Source: Pseudomonas chlororaphis subsp. aurantiaca
GTDB lineage: Bacteria; Pseudomonadota; Gammaproteobacteria; Pseudomonadales; Pseudomonadaceae
Length of the DNA stretch: 64,000 nt
Assembly: GCF_013466605.1 (NCBI RefSeq)
Contig: NZ_CP059162.1
Location: 6,386,001 to 6,450,000, forward strand
Direction of reading: 5' to 3'
Part shown: positions 48,138 through 57,017 of the stretch, one piece after another
Layout: each line of letters opens with the position of its first letter
Position numbering within the stretch: position 1 is the first letter of the stretch
Translations under genes and position numbers: made by a program
Notes under the pieces: generated by a model
Told to the model about the DNA's origin: nothing
The model's database searches: none
What the model saw: the letters and a program-made list of their open reading frames with translations, nothing else

Positions 48138-48857
48138 ATGAGACTGTCCCGCTTCTTTATCGACGCCCCCCTGAGCCTCGGCGAGCACGAACTGCCGGAA
48201 GCCCAGGCCCACTACATCGGGCGCGTGCTGCGCATGGCCGAGGGCGACGCGCTGCAGTTGTTCGACGGTTCGGGCAACGAATTTCGCGGCACGCTGCTGG
48301 AAGTCGGCAAGAAACGCGTGGTGGTCCGGCTCGATGAAAGCTTCGCCGGGCAGGTCGAGTCGCCGCTGCAGATCCATCTCGGTCAGGGCTTGTCCCGGGG
48401 CGAGCGCATGGACTGGGCGATTCAGAAAGCCACCGAACTGGGGGTGAATGAAATCACCCCGATCTTCAGCGAGCGCTGCGAAGTGCGGCTCAAGGACGAA
48501 CGCGCCGACAAGCGCCTGGCTCACTGGCGCCAGGTGGCCGTCAGCGCCTGCGAACAATGCGGGCGCTCACGGGTGCCGGTGATTCATCCGCCGGTGCCGC
48601 TGGCCGACTGGATCAAGCAGACCCAGGCCGACCTCAAGCTGGTGCTGCACCCGGTGGCCGAGCCGCTGGTAAGCCATGCCAAACCGGCGACCCTGGCATT
48701 CCTGATCGGCCCGGAAGGCGGTTTGTCCGATGCCGAAGTGGACCAGGCCCAGGACGCGGGCTTCCTGCCGGCGCGCCTCGGCCCGCGGGTGCTGCGCACC
48801 GAAACCGCGCCAGTGGTAGCGCTGGCGGTGGCCCAACAGCTGTGGGGCGACTTCTGA
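48138..48857 (+). CDS. rsmE: 16S rRNA m3U1498 methyltransferase
   Basis: 239-residue SPOUT methyltransferase that methylates U1498 of 16S rRNA. N-terminal PUA-like segment MRLSRFFIDAPLSLGEHELPEAQAHYIGRVLRM; catalytic knot FLIGPEGGLSDAEVDQAQDAGF and LGPRVLRTETAPVVALAVAQ are the RsmE motifs. It contains QKATELGVNEITPIFSERCEV, also conserved. ATG 48138 gives the family start; there is no strong Shine-Dalgarno (agagaaccacc). It sits after bioA, as at PA0419-PA0420. Confidence 0.95.
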   Translation: MRLSRFFIDAPLSLGEHELPEAQAHYIGRVLRMAEGDALQLFDGSGNEFRGTLLEVGKKRVVVRLDESFAGQVESPLQIHLGQGLSRGERMDWAIQKATELGVNEITPIFSERCEVRLKDERADKRLAHWRQVAVSACEQCGRSRVPVIHPPVPLADWIKQTQADLKLVLHPVAEPLVSHAKPATLAFLIGPEGGLSDAEVDQAQDAGFLPARLGPRVLRTETAPVVALAVAQQLWGDF

Positions 48858-48885
48858 CTCGCCTGACACACCACGCCGCGCTCAT

Positions 48886-48911
48886 CGCCGGCAAGCCCTG
48901 GCTCCTACAGA
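48886..48911. repeat. Single family 2-like repeat arm
   Basis: tcgccggcaagccctggctcctacag resembles one arm of the 20708 and 23781 repeats; no facing arm is seen. It lies between convergent rsmE and dguC. Confidence 0.45.
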
Positions 48912-48924
48912 AGCGGACCGGTGT

Positions 48925-49827
48925 TTACTCCACCGGATCGCTCACCGGCTTGGCGATGATCGCCTTCAACTCGCTGGTCATCGGGAATTCCAGGTTCAGG
49001 CCCTTGGGCGGAATCGGCTGTTCGAACCAGCGCTGGTAGATCCCGTTGATCTCCCCTGAGCGGTACAGGTCCGCCAGGGTGCTGTTCACCAGTTCCAGGA
49101 ACTGCGGATCGTCCTTGCGCACCATGCAACTGTAGATTTCCCGCGACTGCTCCTCGCCGACCACCACCCAGTTGTGCGGATCGCGGGCCTTGGCCCGTTC
49201 ACCGTAAAGCAGCGCGTCGTCCATGTAGAACGCCGCGGCGCGACCCGATTGCAACATCTGGAAGGCTTCGCCGTGGTCCTTGGCGCTGATCACGAACATG
49301 TCGATCTTGTGCTCGACGTTATAGCTCTTGAGGAAGCGCTCGTTGGTGGTGCCGGCGGTGGTCACCACGTTCTTGCCGCGCAGGTCGGCGAAACTCTTGA
49401 TCCCGCTGTCCCTGGCGGTCAGCAACTGGCCCTTGACGTAGATGAAGCCGTAGGAGAACGCCACCTGCTTCTGCCGTTCGGCGGTGACTCCGGTGGAGCC
49501 GCATTCCAGGTCCACGGTGCCGTTTTGCACCAGAGGGATGCGGGTCTGGGACGTCACCAGGTTGTACTTCACCGCCAGTTGCGGCAATGCCAGTTTGTCG
49601 CGGATGCGCTCGACGACCTTGCTCGCCAGGTCCACCGAGTAGCCCATGGGTTTGCCGCTGTTGTCACCCACATAGGAAAACGGCACCGACGCATCGCGAT
49701 AACCCAGGGTAATACTGCCGGCATTGGCGATCTTGCCCAGGGTGCCGGTCAGCGGCGCCTCGCTGGCGTACAGTGGGGAGCCGAGCAACAGGCCCAGGGT
49801 GCAGCCGAGCAACGTGATTTTTTGCAT
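48925..49827 (-). CDS. dguC: Periplasmic amino acid-binding protein DguC
   Basis: 300 residues, signal peptide ITLLGCTLGLLLGSPLYA. It is a glutamate/aspartate-type family 3 binding protein: GSITLGYRDASVPFSYVGDNSGKPMGYSVDLASKVVERI, CGSTGVTAERQKQVAFSYGF and a final YRSGEINGIYQRWFEQPIPPKGLNLEFPMT, the GltI/AatJ pattern. Gene order binding protein - RidA - D-amino acid dehydrogenase with a divergent LysR gene is that of the P. aeruginosa dguRABC locus for D-glutamate and D-glutamine use. CGGAGAA lies before ATG 49827. Confidence 0.85.
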   Translation of the reverse strand: MQKITLLGCTLGLLLGSPLYASEAPLTGTLGKIANAGSITLGYRDASVPFSYVGDNSGKPMGYSVDLASKVVERIRDKLALPQLAVKYNLVTSQTRIPLVQNGTVDLECGSTGVTAERQKQVAFSYGFIYVKGQLLTARDSGIKSFADLRGKNVVTTAGTTNERFLKSYNVEHKIDMFVISAKDHGEAFQMLQSGRAAAFYMDDALLYGERAKARDPHNWVVVGEEQSREIYSCMVRKDDPQFLELVNSTLADLYRSGEINGIYQRWFEQPIPPKGLNLEFPMTSELKAIIAKPVSDPVE

Positions 49828-49854
49828 TGTTATTCTCCGTTGTGGGTGAAGGCG

Positions 49855-50205
49855 TTAGCGGCGAACCGCGATGACAGTGATTTCCACCAGGATTTCCGGG
49901 CGCGCCAGCGCGGCCTGCACGGTGGTGCGGCTCGGCGCCTGGCCAGGGGACAACCAGGCCGACCAGACCTCGTTCATCGCGGCAAAGTCCTGCTGGATGT
50001 CTTTCAGGTAGAGGGTCGCACTGAGCAGATGATCCTTGTCGCTGCCGGCCTCGGCCAGCAAGGCGTCGATCTTCGCCAGCACTTCACGGGTCTGGCCGCC
50101 GGCATCGGTGGCCGGGCCCGGCACCTGGCCGGAGAGGAAGATCAGATCGGCAAAGCTCACGACAGCGCTGAGGCGGTCATTGCTGTGGAGACGCTGGATG
50201 GTCAT
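49855..50205 (-). CDS. dguB: RidA-family reactive imine deaminase DguB
   Basis: 116-residue RidA/YjgF-family protein. RidA enzymes hydrolyse reactive enamines and imines, here plausibly the imine product of D-amino acid oxidation by the next gene. Segments: SFADLIFLSGQVPGPATDAGG, QTREVLAKIDALLAEAGSDKDHLLSATLYLKDI and APSRTTVQAALARPEILVEITVIAVRR, with the family Arg near the C-terminus. AAGGAG is 7 nt before ATG 50205. It lies between dguC and dguA (27-nt gaps), so one transcript is likely. Confidence 0.9.
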   Translation of the reverse strand: MTIQRLHSNDRLSAVVSFADLIFLSGQVPGPATDAGGQTREVLAKIDALLAEAGSDKDHLLSATLYLKDIQQDFAAMNEVWSAWLSPGQAPSRTTVQAALARPEILVEITVIAVRR

Positions 50206-50232
50206 GGGACAGCTCCTTGTACGCGAAAGAAA

Positions 50233-51474
50233 TCAGGCGGCATGGGGCGCGAGCCCCTGCATGTCGATGGAAGGACGGCGCTGGCCGATCAGCTCGGCCA
50301 GCAGGCGCCCGCTGCCACAGGCCAGGGTGAACCCCAGGGCGCCGTGGCCAAGGTTGAGCCACAGGTTGCGGTAGCCGGTGGCGCCAATCAGCGGTACGCC
50401 GCTGGGAGTCGCCGGACGCATGCCGGCCCACTCGATGGCGGCATCGTAGTCGCCGGCGTTGGCGAAGGTTTCCCGGGCCTGGCGCTGCATCAGGGCCAGG
50501 CGCCTGGGGTCCAGGGACGGGTCGAAACCGACGATATCGACCATGGCCGCCACTCGCAGCTGCTGGCCGATCCGCGCGTAGACGATCTTGCGGTTGTAGT
50601 CGGTGATGCTGATCTCCGGAGCCCGATGCCCCGCGCCGATCGGCACGCTGAGACTGTAGCCCTTGAGCGGATACAGCGGCAGCTTCAGCCCGGGCAACGC
50701 CAGCTCGCCACTGCGATGACCGGCGGCGAGTACCAGTTGATCCACCGCCAGCACCTCGTCGCCCAGCTCGATGGCCTGCACCTGGCCGCCCGCCTGACGA
50801 ATACCGGTGACCTGGCGCCCCGTCAGCAGCTGGCAGCGGCCGGAAGCCTGCAGCCGCGCCACCAGTTGCTGGCAGAAGGCATGACAGTCGGCCACCTCTT
50901 CGTCCGGGGTGAAGATGCCGCCGACAAAGGGCGCGCCGCCGAGGGTCGGCTCCAGTTGCGCGCATTCGCCAGCGGACAGTACCTGCTGCTGGCGAGGATC
51001 GGCCAAGCCATGGCGGGCATGCTCGAAACTGGCGGTTTCGCGAAAGGTCACCAGCTTGCCGTTACGCCGCCAGTGAAAACCCTCGAGCCGATCCTCCTCG
51101 CGCCAGCTCTGCAAGGTGGCCTGACTCAACAGCGCCAGGCGCAGCAGGTGAGCGCCGTTGCGCCGGTTGACCGAACTACGACAGGCCGCCAGGAACCCGG
51201 CCATCCAGCGCCACTGCGCCGGGTCCAGGCGCGGGCGCAGCTTCAGCGGCGAGTCGCCCCGCAGCATCCAGCCCAGGGCCTGCCAGGGCACGCCGGCATC
51301 GGCCAGCGGCGCCACGTAGCGGTACGACAGCTGGCCGCCATTGGCGAAGCTGGTCTGGCTGGCGAAGGATTCGCGCGCCTCCACCAGGCTGACGTCGAAC
51401 CCTTCGCGAACCAGGGCGTAGGCGCTGGCGAGGCCGATGACCCCGCCGCCGATGATGCAAACCCGCTGTGCCAT
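50233..51474 (-). CDS. dguA: D-amino acid (D-glutamate) dehydrogenase DguA
   Basis: 413-residue FAD-dependent D-amino acid dehydrogenase, DadA-related. The N-terminal FAD motif is VCIIGGGVIGLASAYALVREGFDVSLVEA; substrate-side and C-terminal segments include HAFCQQLVARLQASG, VLAAGHRSGELALPGLKLPLYPLKGYSLSVP, GMRPATPSGVPLIGATGYRNLWLNLGHGALGFTLACGSGRLLAELI. It oxidises D-amino acids to keto acids and ammonia and passes electrons to the respiratory chain. D-glutamate specificity is inferred from the dgu arrangement. ATG 51474 has AAGGA upstream. It is divergent from dguR. Confidence 0.85.
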   Translation of the reverse strand: MAQRVCIIGGGVIGLASAYALVREGFDVSLVEARESFASQTSFANGGQLSYRYVAPLADAGVPWQALGWMLRGDSPLKLRPRLDPAQWRWMAGFLAACRSSVNRRNGAHLLRLALLSQATLQSWREEDRLEGFHWRRNGKLVTFRETASFEHARHGLADPRQQQVLSAGECAQLEPTLGGAPFVGGIFTPDEEVADCHAFCQQLVARLQASGRCQLLTGRQVTGIRQAGGQVQAIELGDEVLAVDQLVLAAGHRSGELALPGLKLPLYPLKGYSLSVPIGAGHRAPEISITDYNRKIVYARIGQQLRVAAMVDIVGFDPSLDPRRLALMQRQARETFANAGDYDAAIEWAGMRPATPSGVPLIGATGYRNLWLNLGHGALGFTLACGSGRLLAELIGQRRPSIDMQGLAPHAA

Positions 51475-51554
51475 GTCAGTCCTTAAACCTTGTTGAGCGG
51501 GCTTCAGGTTAGGACCAGGTGACAGGCCCGGGACAATGAATAAAGATGGACCAC

Positions 51555-51573
51555 CCATAAACAAAGGTTATGG
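51555..51573. promoter_or_regulatory. Inverted repeat (candidate DguR operator) next to the dguR start
   Basis: A perfect repeat ccataa-N7-ttatgg, a T-N11-A type LysR motif, ends 8 nt before the dguR ATG (51581) and lies about 80 nt upstream of dguA. Binding here would cover the dguR Shine-Dalgarno region. Confidence 0.55.
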
Positions 51574-51580
51574 ACTCATC

Positions 51581-52495
51581 ATGCGACTGCGTCATATCGA
51601 GATTTTCCAGGCCATCCGCCAGACCGGCTCGATCAGCGGCGCGGCGCAACTGCTACACGTCTCCCAGCCGGCGGTGACCAAGGTCTTGCAGCACGCCGAG
51701 CAGCAGCTGGGGTTCCCGCTGTTCCTGCGGGTCAAGGGCAAGTTGCAGGCCACCCCGGAAGCCCTGGAGCTGGAGCGCGAAGTCGACAAGGTCAGCGAAA
51801 GCCTGCAAGGGGTGCGGCGCCTGGCCCGGAGCCTGCGCCGCGAACCGGGCCACAGCCTGCGGATCGGCGCCACGCCGGCGCTGGCCCTGTCCTTGCTGCC
51901 GCCGGCCATCAACCAGTGGACCCGGCGCTACCCGGACATCGTCTGCGAGCTGTCCAGCGCCCACAGCCGCGAGCTGGTGCAGAACCTGCTGATGCGCGAG
52001 ATCGACGTGGCCCTGACCCTGCAACGCCCGGATCATCCGGGGCTGACCGCCCAGGCCCTGGCCAGCGGGGTGCTGGTGGCGCTGGCGCCGCTGGATTACT
52101 GGCCCCAGGCGGCCAGGGGCACGCCGCTGCCCTTGATGGAATTGGCAGGGGCGCCCTTGATCGGCCTGTCCAGCGCCGACCCGCTGGCGGCGAAACTCGA
52201 CGGTTACCTGAAAGCCGTGGAGCCCGCGCCACGGGTCAGCATTGCCGTGCAGACCTACTCCCTGGCCCGGGCCATGGTCGAATCCGGGGCCGGGCTGGCG
52301 GTGATCGACCCCTTCACCGCCCTCGGCGCCTCCCCCGCCAGCACCGCGATTCGCCCGCTGACCCCGGCGCTGCCAATCACCCTGTATGCCGTGACCCGCG
52401 CGGTGGAGGCCCTGCCCCATACCTTGAGCAGCCTGCTGGAGATCTTCGGCGGCCGGGCCCAGGAACAATTGGATAGGTTGATGACTGGGGATTGA
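51581..52495 (+). CDS. dguR: LysR-type regulator DguR
   Basis: 304 residues. N-terminal LysR helix-turn-helix MRLRHIEIFQAIRQTGSISGAAQLLHVSQPAVTKVLQHAEQQLGFPLFLR, then a two-lobed effector domain beginning near residue 90 (HSLRIGATPALALSLLPPAI). It is divergent from dguABC, the standard LTTR layout, and corresponds by position to P. aeruginosa DguR, which activates the operon in response to D-glutamate. Autoregulation is suggested by the inverted repeat just before the start. Confidence 0.85.
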   Translation: MRLRHIEIFQAIRQTGSISGAAQLLHVSQPAVTKVLQHAEQQLGFPLFLRVKGKLQATPEALELEREVDKVSESLQGVRRLARSLRREPGHSLRIGATPALALSLLPPAINQWTRRYPDIVCELSSAHSRELVQNLLMREIDVALTLQRPDHPGLTAQALASGVLVALAPLDYWPQAARGTPLPLMELAGAPLIGLSSADPLAAKLDGYLKAVEPAPRVSIAVQTYSLARAMVESGAGLAVIDPFTALGASPASTAIRPLTPALPITLYAVTRAVEALPHTLSSLLEIFGGRAQEQLDRLMTGD

Positions 52496-52522
52496 GGCGG
52501 CCCTGCCCGGCCTTAACGCCCC

Positions 52523-53140
52523 TCACAACACATAGAAGAAGATCGCCACGAAGTGCAGCAGGCTGCCGGCGATCACGAACAGGTGCCAGATCCCGTGGGC
52601 GTGGCGCAAACGGCTGTCGAGGGCGAAGAAGACGATGCCGACGGTGTAGAGCACCCCGCCCGAGGCCAGCCAGGCGAAGCCGGCGAGGCCCAGGGCCGCC
52701 AGCAGCGGCTTGACCGCCACCAGCACGATCCAGCCCATCACCGCGTAGATCACGATGGACAGGATGCGCGCCTCGGAACGCGGCTTGATCTCCTGCAAGA
52801 TACCGATCAGCGCCAGCCCCCAGACGATCCCGAACAGCGTCCAGCCCCAAGGCCCGCGCAGGGTCACCAGGCAGAACGGCGTATAGCTGCCGGCGATCAG
52901 CAGGTAGATGGAGTAGTGATCGACCTTCTGCATGATGCTTTTCGCCCGCCCGCGCACGCTGTGGTACACGGTCGAGGCGCTGTACAGCACCAGCAAGGTG
53001 AAGCCGTAGATCGCCACGCTGACGATTTTCCACGGGCTGCCGTCGAGGCAGGCCAGCACCAGCAGCCAGATCCCCCCGACCAGTGCCGCAATCGCTCCCA
53101 CCAGATGTGTCCAGGCGTTGAGTCTTTCCCCGTAATACAT
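52523..53140 (-). CDS. Hemolysin III / YqfA-family membrane protein (PAQR superfamily)
   Basis: 205-residue protein with seven predicted helices, of the HlyIII/PAQR superfamily. Motifs: GERLNAWTHLVGAIAALVGG, SASTVYHSVRGRAKSIMQKVDHYSIYLLIAGSYTPF (Ser, His and Asp of the predicted metal site) and the C-terminal HAHGIWHLFVIAGSLLHFVAI with two His. Relatives include YqfA (TrhA), linked to membrane fluidity; the toxin name is historical. GGGAGGTGAG precedes ATG 53140, which decides the start. It lies between dguR and mdcR. Confidence 0.88.
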   Translation of the reverse strand: MYYGERLNAWTHLVGAIAALVGGIWLLVLACLDGSPWKIVSVAIYGFTLLVLYSASTVYHSVRGRAKSIMQKVDHYSIYLLIAGSYTPFCLVTLRGPWGWTLFGIVWGLALIGILQEIKPRSEARILSIVIYAVMGWIVLVAVKPLLAALGLAGFAWLASGGVLYTVGIVFFALDSRLRHAHGIWHLFVIAGSLLHFVAIFFYVL

Positions 53141-53294
53141 GTGCCACTCACCTCCCAAGGCGGAAAATCTGCGCAAGGCTCAGGCCTGTAGCCTGAAAGC
53201 GCAATGTTTCCGAATAAAGCCATGGACGAAAAAACCTCCAGCCAAGTCATGACCCGGCAGGCACAATCGGAGCATTCGAATAAGAGTGCCCGTC

Positions 53295-54221
53295 ATGCTG
53301 ATCGATGAAGAGTTGACCCTGAAAAAGCTCGAAGTGTTTCTGGCGTTCATGCGCACCGGCAACCTGGCACGCGCCGCCGCCGAGTTGCAGACCAGCAATG
53401 TCAGCGTGCACCGGGCCATTCACTCCCTGGAAAGCGCCCTGCGCTGCCCGCTGTTCAAGCATGAAGGGCGCAACCTGACGCCGCTGGAAAGCGCCTTCGT
53501 CCTTGAGGAACGGGCGCAGAAGCTGATCCAGGACGTGCTCGAGAGCGTGCGCCTGACCCGCGAAGCCGCCGGGTTCTCGGCGGAACGTTTCAAGCTCGGT
53601 TCCCTGTACTCATTGACGGTGAAAACCGTGCCGCAGTTGATCATGGGCCTGAAGCTGCGCCGCAGCGAGCTGAATATCGACCTGATCCTCGGCTCCAACA
53701 TCGACCTGCTGTACAAGCTGAAGAACATGGAGGTCGACGCGATCCTGGTATCGCTGGACGACAGCGTCAGCGACCCGGACTGCGAGCAGATCCCGCTGTT
53801 TTCCGACGATATCTACCTCGCCACGCCAGCCGACTCGCCGTTCGCCCAGCAGGCGGAAGTCGACCTCAGCGATGTGCGCGACGCGACCTTCATCACCCTG
53901 ACCCAGGGCTTCGCCACCCATCAGGACGGCGTGCGGGTGTTCAAGCAGGCGGGGTTCGAACCGAAGGTGGCGATGCAGGTCAACGACATCTTCACCCTGC
54001 TGAGCATGGTCAGCTCGGGGGTGGGCTATGCCCTGCTGCCGGGAAGGATTGCCGCGGTGTACGAAAACCGCGTGAAGCTGATTCCGCTGCAGGCGCGCTA
54101 CCGGCTGCAACAGCATATCGGCGTGGTGTTCCTCAAGGCCAAGGAGCGCGACCCGAACCTGCTGGCGCTGCTGGCCGAGTGCCGGATGTACGCCAACCGG
54201 CAGAGCGAATCGCCACGGTAA
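53295..54221 (+). CDS. mdcR: LysR-type regulator of malonate utilisation (MdcR)
   Basis: 308 residues. LysR helix-turn-helix LTLKKLEVFLAFMRTGNLARAAAELQTSNVSVHRAIHSLESALRCPLFKHEGRNLTPLES is followed by a standard effector domain (IDLILGSNIDLLYKLKNMEVDAILVSLDD). Its place next to the mdc operon and convergent orientation (9 nt from madM end) identify it as MdcR, known in Klebsiella to activate mdc genes on malonate. ATG 53295 is preferred to a GTG at 53286. It has its own promoter region of ~150 nt. Confidence 0.88.
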   Translation: MLIDEELTLKKLEVFLAFMRTGNLARAAAELQTSNVSVHRAIHSLESALRCPLFKHEGRNLTPLESAFVLEERAQKLIQDVLESVRLTREAAGFSAERFKLGSLYSLTVKTVPQLIMGLKLRRSELNIDLILGSNIDLLYKLKNMEVDAILVSLDDSVSDPDCEQIPLFSDDIYLATPADSPFAQQAEVDLSDVRDATFITLTQGFATHQDGVRVFKQAGFEPKVAMQVNDIFTLLSMVSSGVGYALLPGRIAAVYENRVKLIPLQARYRLQQHIGVVFLKAKERDPNLLALLAECRMYANRQSESPR

Positions 54222-54230
54222 CCGTCGGCC

Positions 54231-54995
54231 TCAGCCCAGCAGGCCGCGCATCAGCAGGAACAGCAGCGACGGTCCCAGCAGGCAGCCCAGGGCGGTGTAG
54301 AACGCCGCCGTCAGGCAACCGTAGGGCACCAGCTTGGGATCGGTCGCCGCCAGCCCCCCGGCCACGCCGCTGGAAGTGCCCATCAGGCCGCCAAAGATCA
54401 CCGCGCTGCGCGGGTTGTCGAGGCCGATCAGCGGCGCCACGAAAGGGGTCATGACCATCACCAGGATCGCCTTGATCAGACCGGCGGCAATCGACAGCGC
54501 CATGACTTCGGAACTGGCGCCAATGGCCGCCCCGGTCACCGGACCGACGATATAGGTCACCGCCCCCGCACCAATGGTGGTCAGGCTGACCGCATCGGTA
54601 TAACCGAAGGCCATGGCCACGCCGACCCCGGCCACGAAGGACGAGCCGACCCCGACGAACAGCGCCAGCACGCCGACGAAACCGGCGCGCTTGAGCTCCT
54701 CGACGCTGACCCCGAACGCCGTGGCGACAATCGCGAAGTCCCGCAGCATCGCACCGCCCAGCAGGCCAATGCCCGACAGCAGCGGGATATCCACCACGCC
54801 CTTTTGCCCGCCGGTAAAGGCGCCACCGACATAGGACAGCACCAGCCCCAGCAGGATGGCGATGGCCGAGCCATGCAGGCGGCCCTTGGTAAAGGTGTTG
54901 GAGATCCAGTAAGAGACCCACATGGTGATCCCGATCACCGCGAAACCACTGATTAACCCGTAGCCGGTAATGACCTTCATCATCGCTTCGTACAT
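54231..54995 (-). CDS. madM: Malonate transporter subunit MadM
   Basis: 254-residue inner-membrane protein with about eight helices; MadM with MadL forms a Na+-dependent malonate importer first described in Malonomonas rubra. Segments YEAMMKVITGYGLISGFAVIG, GGQKGVVDIPLLSGIGLLGGAMLRDFAIVATAFG and GGLMGTSSGVAGGLAATDPKLVPYG are typical. ATG 54995 is chosen with GGTGAG upstream; a GTG at 55004 overlapping the MadL stop is the alternative. It is the last gene of the mdc-mad unit and ends 9 nt from the convergent mdcR end. Confidence 0.92.
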   Translation of the reverse strand: MYEAMMKVITGYGLISGFAVIGITMWVSYWISNTFTKGRLHGSAIAILLGLVLSYVGGAFTGGQKGVVDIPLLSGIGLLGGAMLRDFAIVATAFGVSVEELKRAGFVGVLALFVGVGSSFVAGVGVAMAFGYTDAVSLTTIGAGAVTYIVGPVTGAAIGASSEVMALSIAAGLIKAILVMVMTPFVAPLIGLDNPRSAVIFGGLMGTSSGVAGGLAATDPKLVPYGCLTAAFYTALGCLLGPSLLFLLMRGLLG

Positions 54996-55000
54996 GGCGC

Positions 55001-55393
55001 TCACCCCACACTTTTCTGAGGGGCGGCCACGTCCGGCGCCTTGTTGCCGATGCGCACCAGCACCGGAACCAGGGCAAAGGCGATCACGACCGCCAGGGTT
55101 CCCGCGAGAATCGCCATGGGCCCACCCTTGAGCGCGCCATAAACGTTCTGCTGGGCGGCCATGGCTACCACTATGGGGATATACACCGCGCCCCAGAACT
55201 CCACGCCCTGCTCGGACTTGCCAGTGAACAGGCCGCGTTTGTTCAGGTAGCTACCGAGACCGATCAACAGCAGCATGGCGATACCCACACCGCCGACATT
55301 GGCCGGTACGCCGATCAGTTTGCCCAGCAGCTCACCGATGAAAATACCCGCCAGGGTACAAAAGGCCAGAAAGGCCACACCGTAGATAATCAT
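55001..55393 (-). CDS. madL: Malonate transporter subunit MadL
   Basis: 130-residue protein with about four helices, the small partner of MadM. IIYGVAFLAFCTLAGIFIGELLGKLIGVPANVGGVGIAMLLLI and KGGPMAILAGTLAVVIAF fit the family. GAGGA lies 8 nt before ATG 55393. It follows mdcH by 66 nt and is 5 nt before madM, so the two are co-translated. Confidence 0.92.
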   Translation of the reverse strand: MIIYGVAFLAFCTLAGIFIGELLGKLIGVPANVGGVGIAMLLLIGLGSYLNKRGLFTGKSEQGVEFWGAVYIPIVVAMAAQQNVYGALKGGPMAILAGTLAVVIAFALVPVLVRIGNKAPDVAAPQKSVG

Positions 55394-55459
55394 TGTTGTA
55401 GTCCTCAAAGTGCATCGTCGAAGTTGTTGTTCTTGTGCTTCGCCAGCTTGAGTCGGTGT

Positions 55460-56395
55460 CTAGGGTTGGCGGTTTCCCTCCTCGCGCAACAGCGCTTGCA
55501 GGGTGTCGAGCCGGGCACCGTCGCAGGCCATCACGGTGCCCTGCTCGAACACCCGACGCGCCAGAGCGGTCAACACCGCACCGGGCGGCAGTTCGATCTG
55601 TAGCCGCACGCCGCGCTCGTAGGCGCTTTGCACAGTGCCGCGCCAATCCACCACCCGGCACATGTTGAACGCCAGGTCGTCGCGCAACTGCTCTGGCGTG
55701 CGCAGCGGCCGCGCGCGGCTGCCGCTCAGGTAACCCAGGCGCGGCGGCTGCAGCGTCACCCTGGAGAAGGCCTCGGCCAGGACCTGGGTCGGCTGCTCCA
55801 GCAACGGGCAATGGGACGGCACGCTGACCGCCAGACGCTTGGCCACCCCGACACCGCAACTCCGGGCCAGCTCGGCGACCTGGGCCATGGCGGTATCGCT
55901 GCCGGCGATCACCACCTGGCTATCGGCGTTGATATTGGCCAGGTACACCGGGTTGTCCGGGCGGTGCACCCGGGCCAGAAAAGCCTCCACCGTCGCCAGT
56001 TCCAGGCCGATGATCGCGGTCATGCCATAACCCTGCGGATAGGCCTGCTGCATCAGCTCGCCGCGCAGGCTGACCAGACGCAGCGCATCGCCAAAATCCA
56101 GGGCCCCGGCGACCACTGCGGCGGGATAGGCTCCAATCGACAAGCCCGCCACGTAATCCGCGCCCGGCCCGTTTTCCAGCAACACCCTGGCATTGGCCAC
56201 GCCGGCGATCAGCAGGCACAGCTGCACCGCCCGGGTGCTCGCCAGGGCCTGGGACGAGTCCAGGGCCAGGGCATCCTCGCCCAGGACTTCGCTGGCCTGT
56301 CGCAGGCAGGCGTCCACCAGGGCGCTGGTCGGCAGGCGATGCAACATCCCCGGCTGCTGCGCGCCCTGGCCTGGGAACACCAGCAGGCTGCTCAC
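55460..56395 (-). CDS. mdcH: Malonate decarboxylase subunit epsilon (ACP malonyltransferase)
   Basis: 311 residues, malonyl-CoA:ACP transacylase family. Motifs: LLVFPGQGAQQPGM at the start and the nucleophile elbow GLSIGAYPA (GxSxG), with VSVPSHCPLL for the catalytic His. It loads malonyl onto the acyl carrier subunit to prime decarboxylase cycles. It begins with GTG 56395 overlapping the mdcG stop by 4 nt (GTGA), and the family N-terminus SSLLVFPGQG fits that start exactly. Confidence 0.93.
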   Translation of the reverse strand: MSSLLVFPGQGAQQPGMLHRLPTSALVDACLRQASEVLGEDALALDSSQALASTRAVQLCLLIAGVANARVLLENGPGADYVAGLSIGAYPAAVVAGALDFGDALRLVSLRGELMQQAYPQGYGMTAIIGLELATVEAFLARVHRPDNPVYLANINADSQVVIAGSDTAMAQVAELARSCGVGVAKRLAVSVPSHCPLLEQPTQVLAEAFSRVTLQPPRLGYLSGSRARPLRTPEQLRDDLAFNMCRVVDWRGTVQSAYERGVRLQIELPPGAVLTALARRVFEQGTVMACDGARLDTLQALLREEGNRQP

Positions 56396-57012
56396 GCCAC
56401 CTGCTCCAGGGCCTGCCACGGATCGCTGACCAGACGCGCGCCACTGGCGCTTTTCAGCAGCACCCGCGCCGATGTCCCGGCCCACTCGCGCAGGGCCACC
56501 GCGCCGTTGGGTGTCTGCAATTGCAGGTCCACCGGGCAGACGGCGCCATCGAGCCGCGCCAGCAACGCCCGGGCCTGAACCCGGTCCATGGGCTGTGCAG
56601 TGCGCAGGATCAGGTCCAGGTCGCTCTGCCGATGCAGCGCCGGCACGCCGCTGGCCAGTTCAAAACCGGCACTGCCGCTGACACCCCAGGCCAGGCCAAG
56701 GGCATCCAAGGGTTCACGCAACTGAGCCAGCGCCTGGAGCGCTGGCCAGGCCCGATCCGACTCGACATAACGCAGCTCTTCCGGGCGCACCCGGCGCTCG
56801 ATGGCTGCCACCGCCATCAGCGTCCCGTAGCGCTGCTCGCGCAGCCGCCCACGCACGCCCACCGCCACTTGCCCGGCCGCGGTCAAGGCACGGCGCACCA
56901 CCACCGGTTGCCCGGCGGCCATGGCCGTCACTGCCCAGGCCGGGGCATCGGCGGGCAACTGTTGCGGGGTCAGGCCCCACAACAGGTCATGGGGCAGCAA
57001 GGCGCTGGTCAT
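56392..57012 (-). CDS. mdcG: Malonate decarboxylase holo-ACP synthase (phosphoribosyl-dephospho-CoA transferase)
   Basis: 206 residues. Transfers the triphosphoribosyl-dephospho-CoA prosthetic group to a serine of MdcC. LLPHDLLWGLTPQQLP at the start, GTLMAVAAIERRVRPEELRYV, and the nucleotidyltransferase-like SGVPALHRQSDLDLILRT (DxD) match MdcG. ATG 57012 is chosen, with GGTGAG 4 nt upstream (the same GGTGAGCGCCATG string precedes madM); ATG 57024 or GTG 57021 would overlap the mdcE stop. Confidence 0.9.
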   Translation of the reverse strand: MTSALLPHDLLWGLTPQQLPADAPAWAVTAMAAGQPVVVRRALTAAGQVAVGVRGRLREQRYGTLMAVAAIERRVRPEELRYVESDRAWPALQALAQLREPLDALGLAWGVSGSAGFELASGVPALHRQSDLDLILRTAQPMDRVQARALLARLDGAVCPVDLQLQTPNGAVALREWAGTSARVLLKSASGARLVSDPWQALEQVA

Positions 57013-57017
57013 GGCGC

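Noticed and set aside
49174..51486. 770-codon plus-strand open frame over dguC-dguB-dguA
   Set aside because: It runs across three real genes and their spacers on the opposite strand, with no motif and no start signal.
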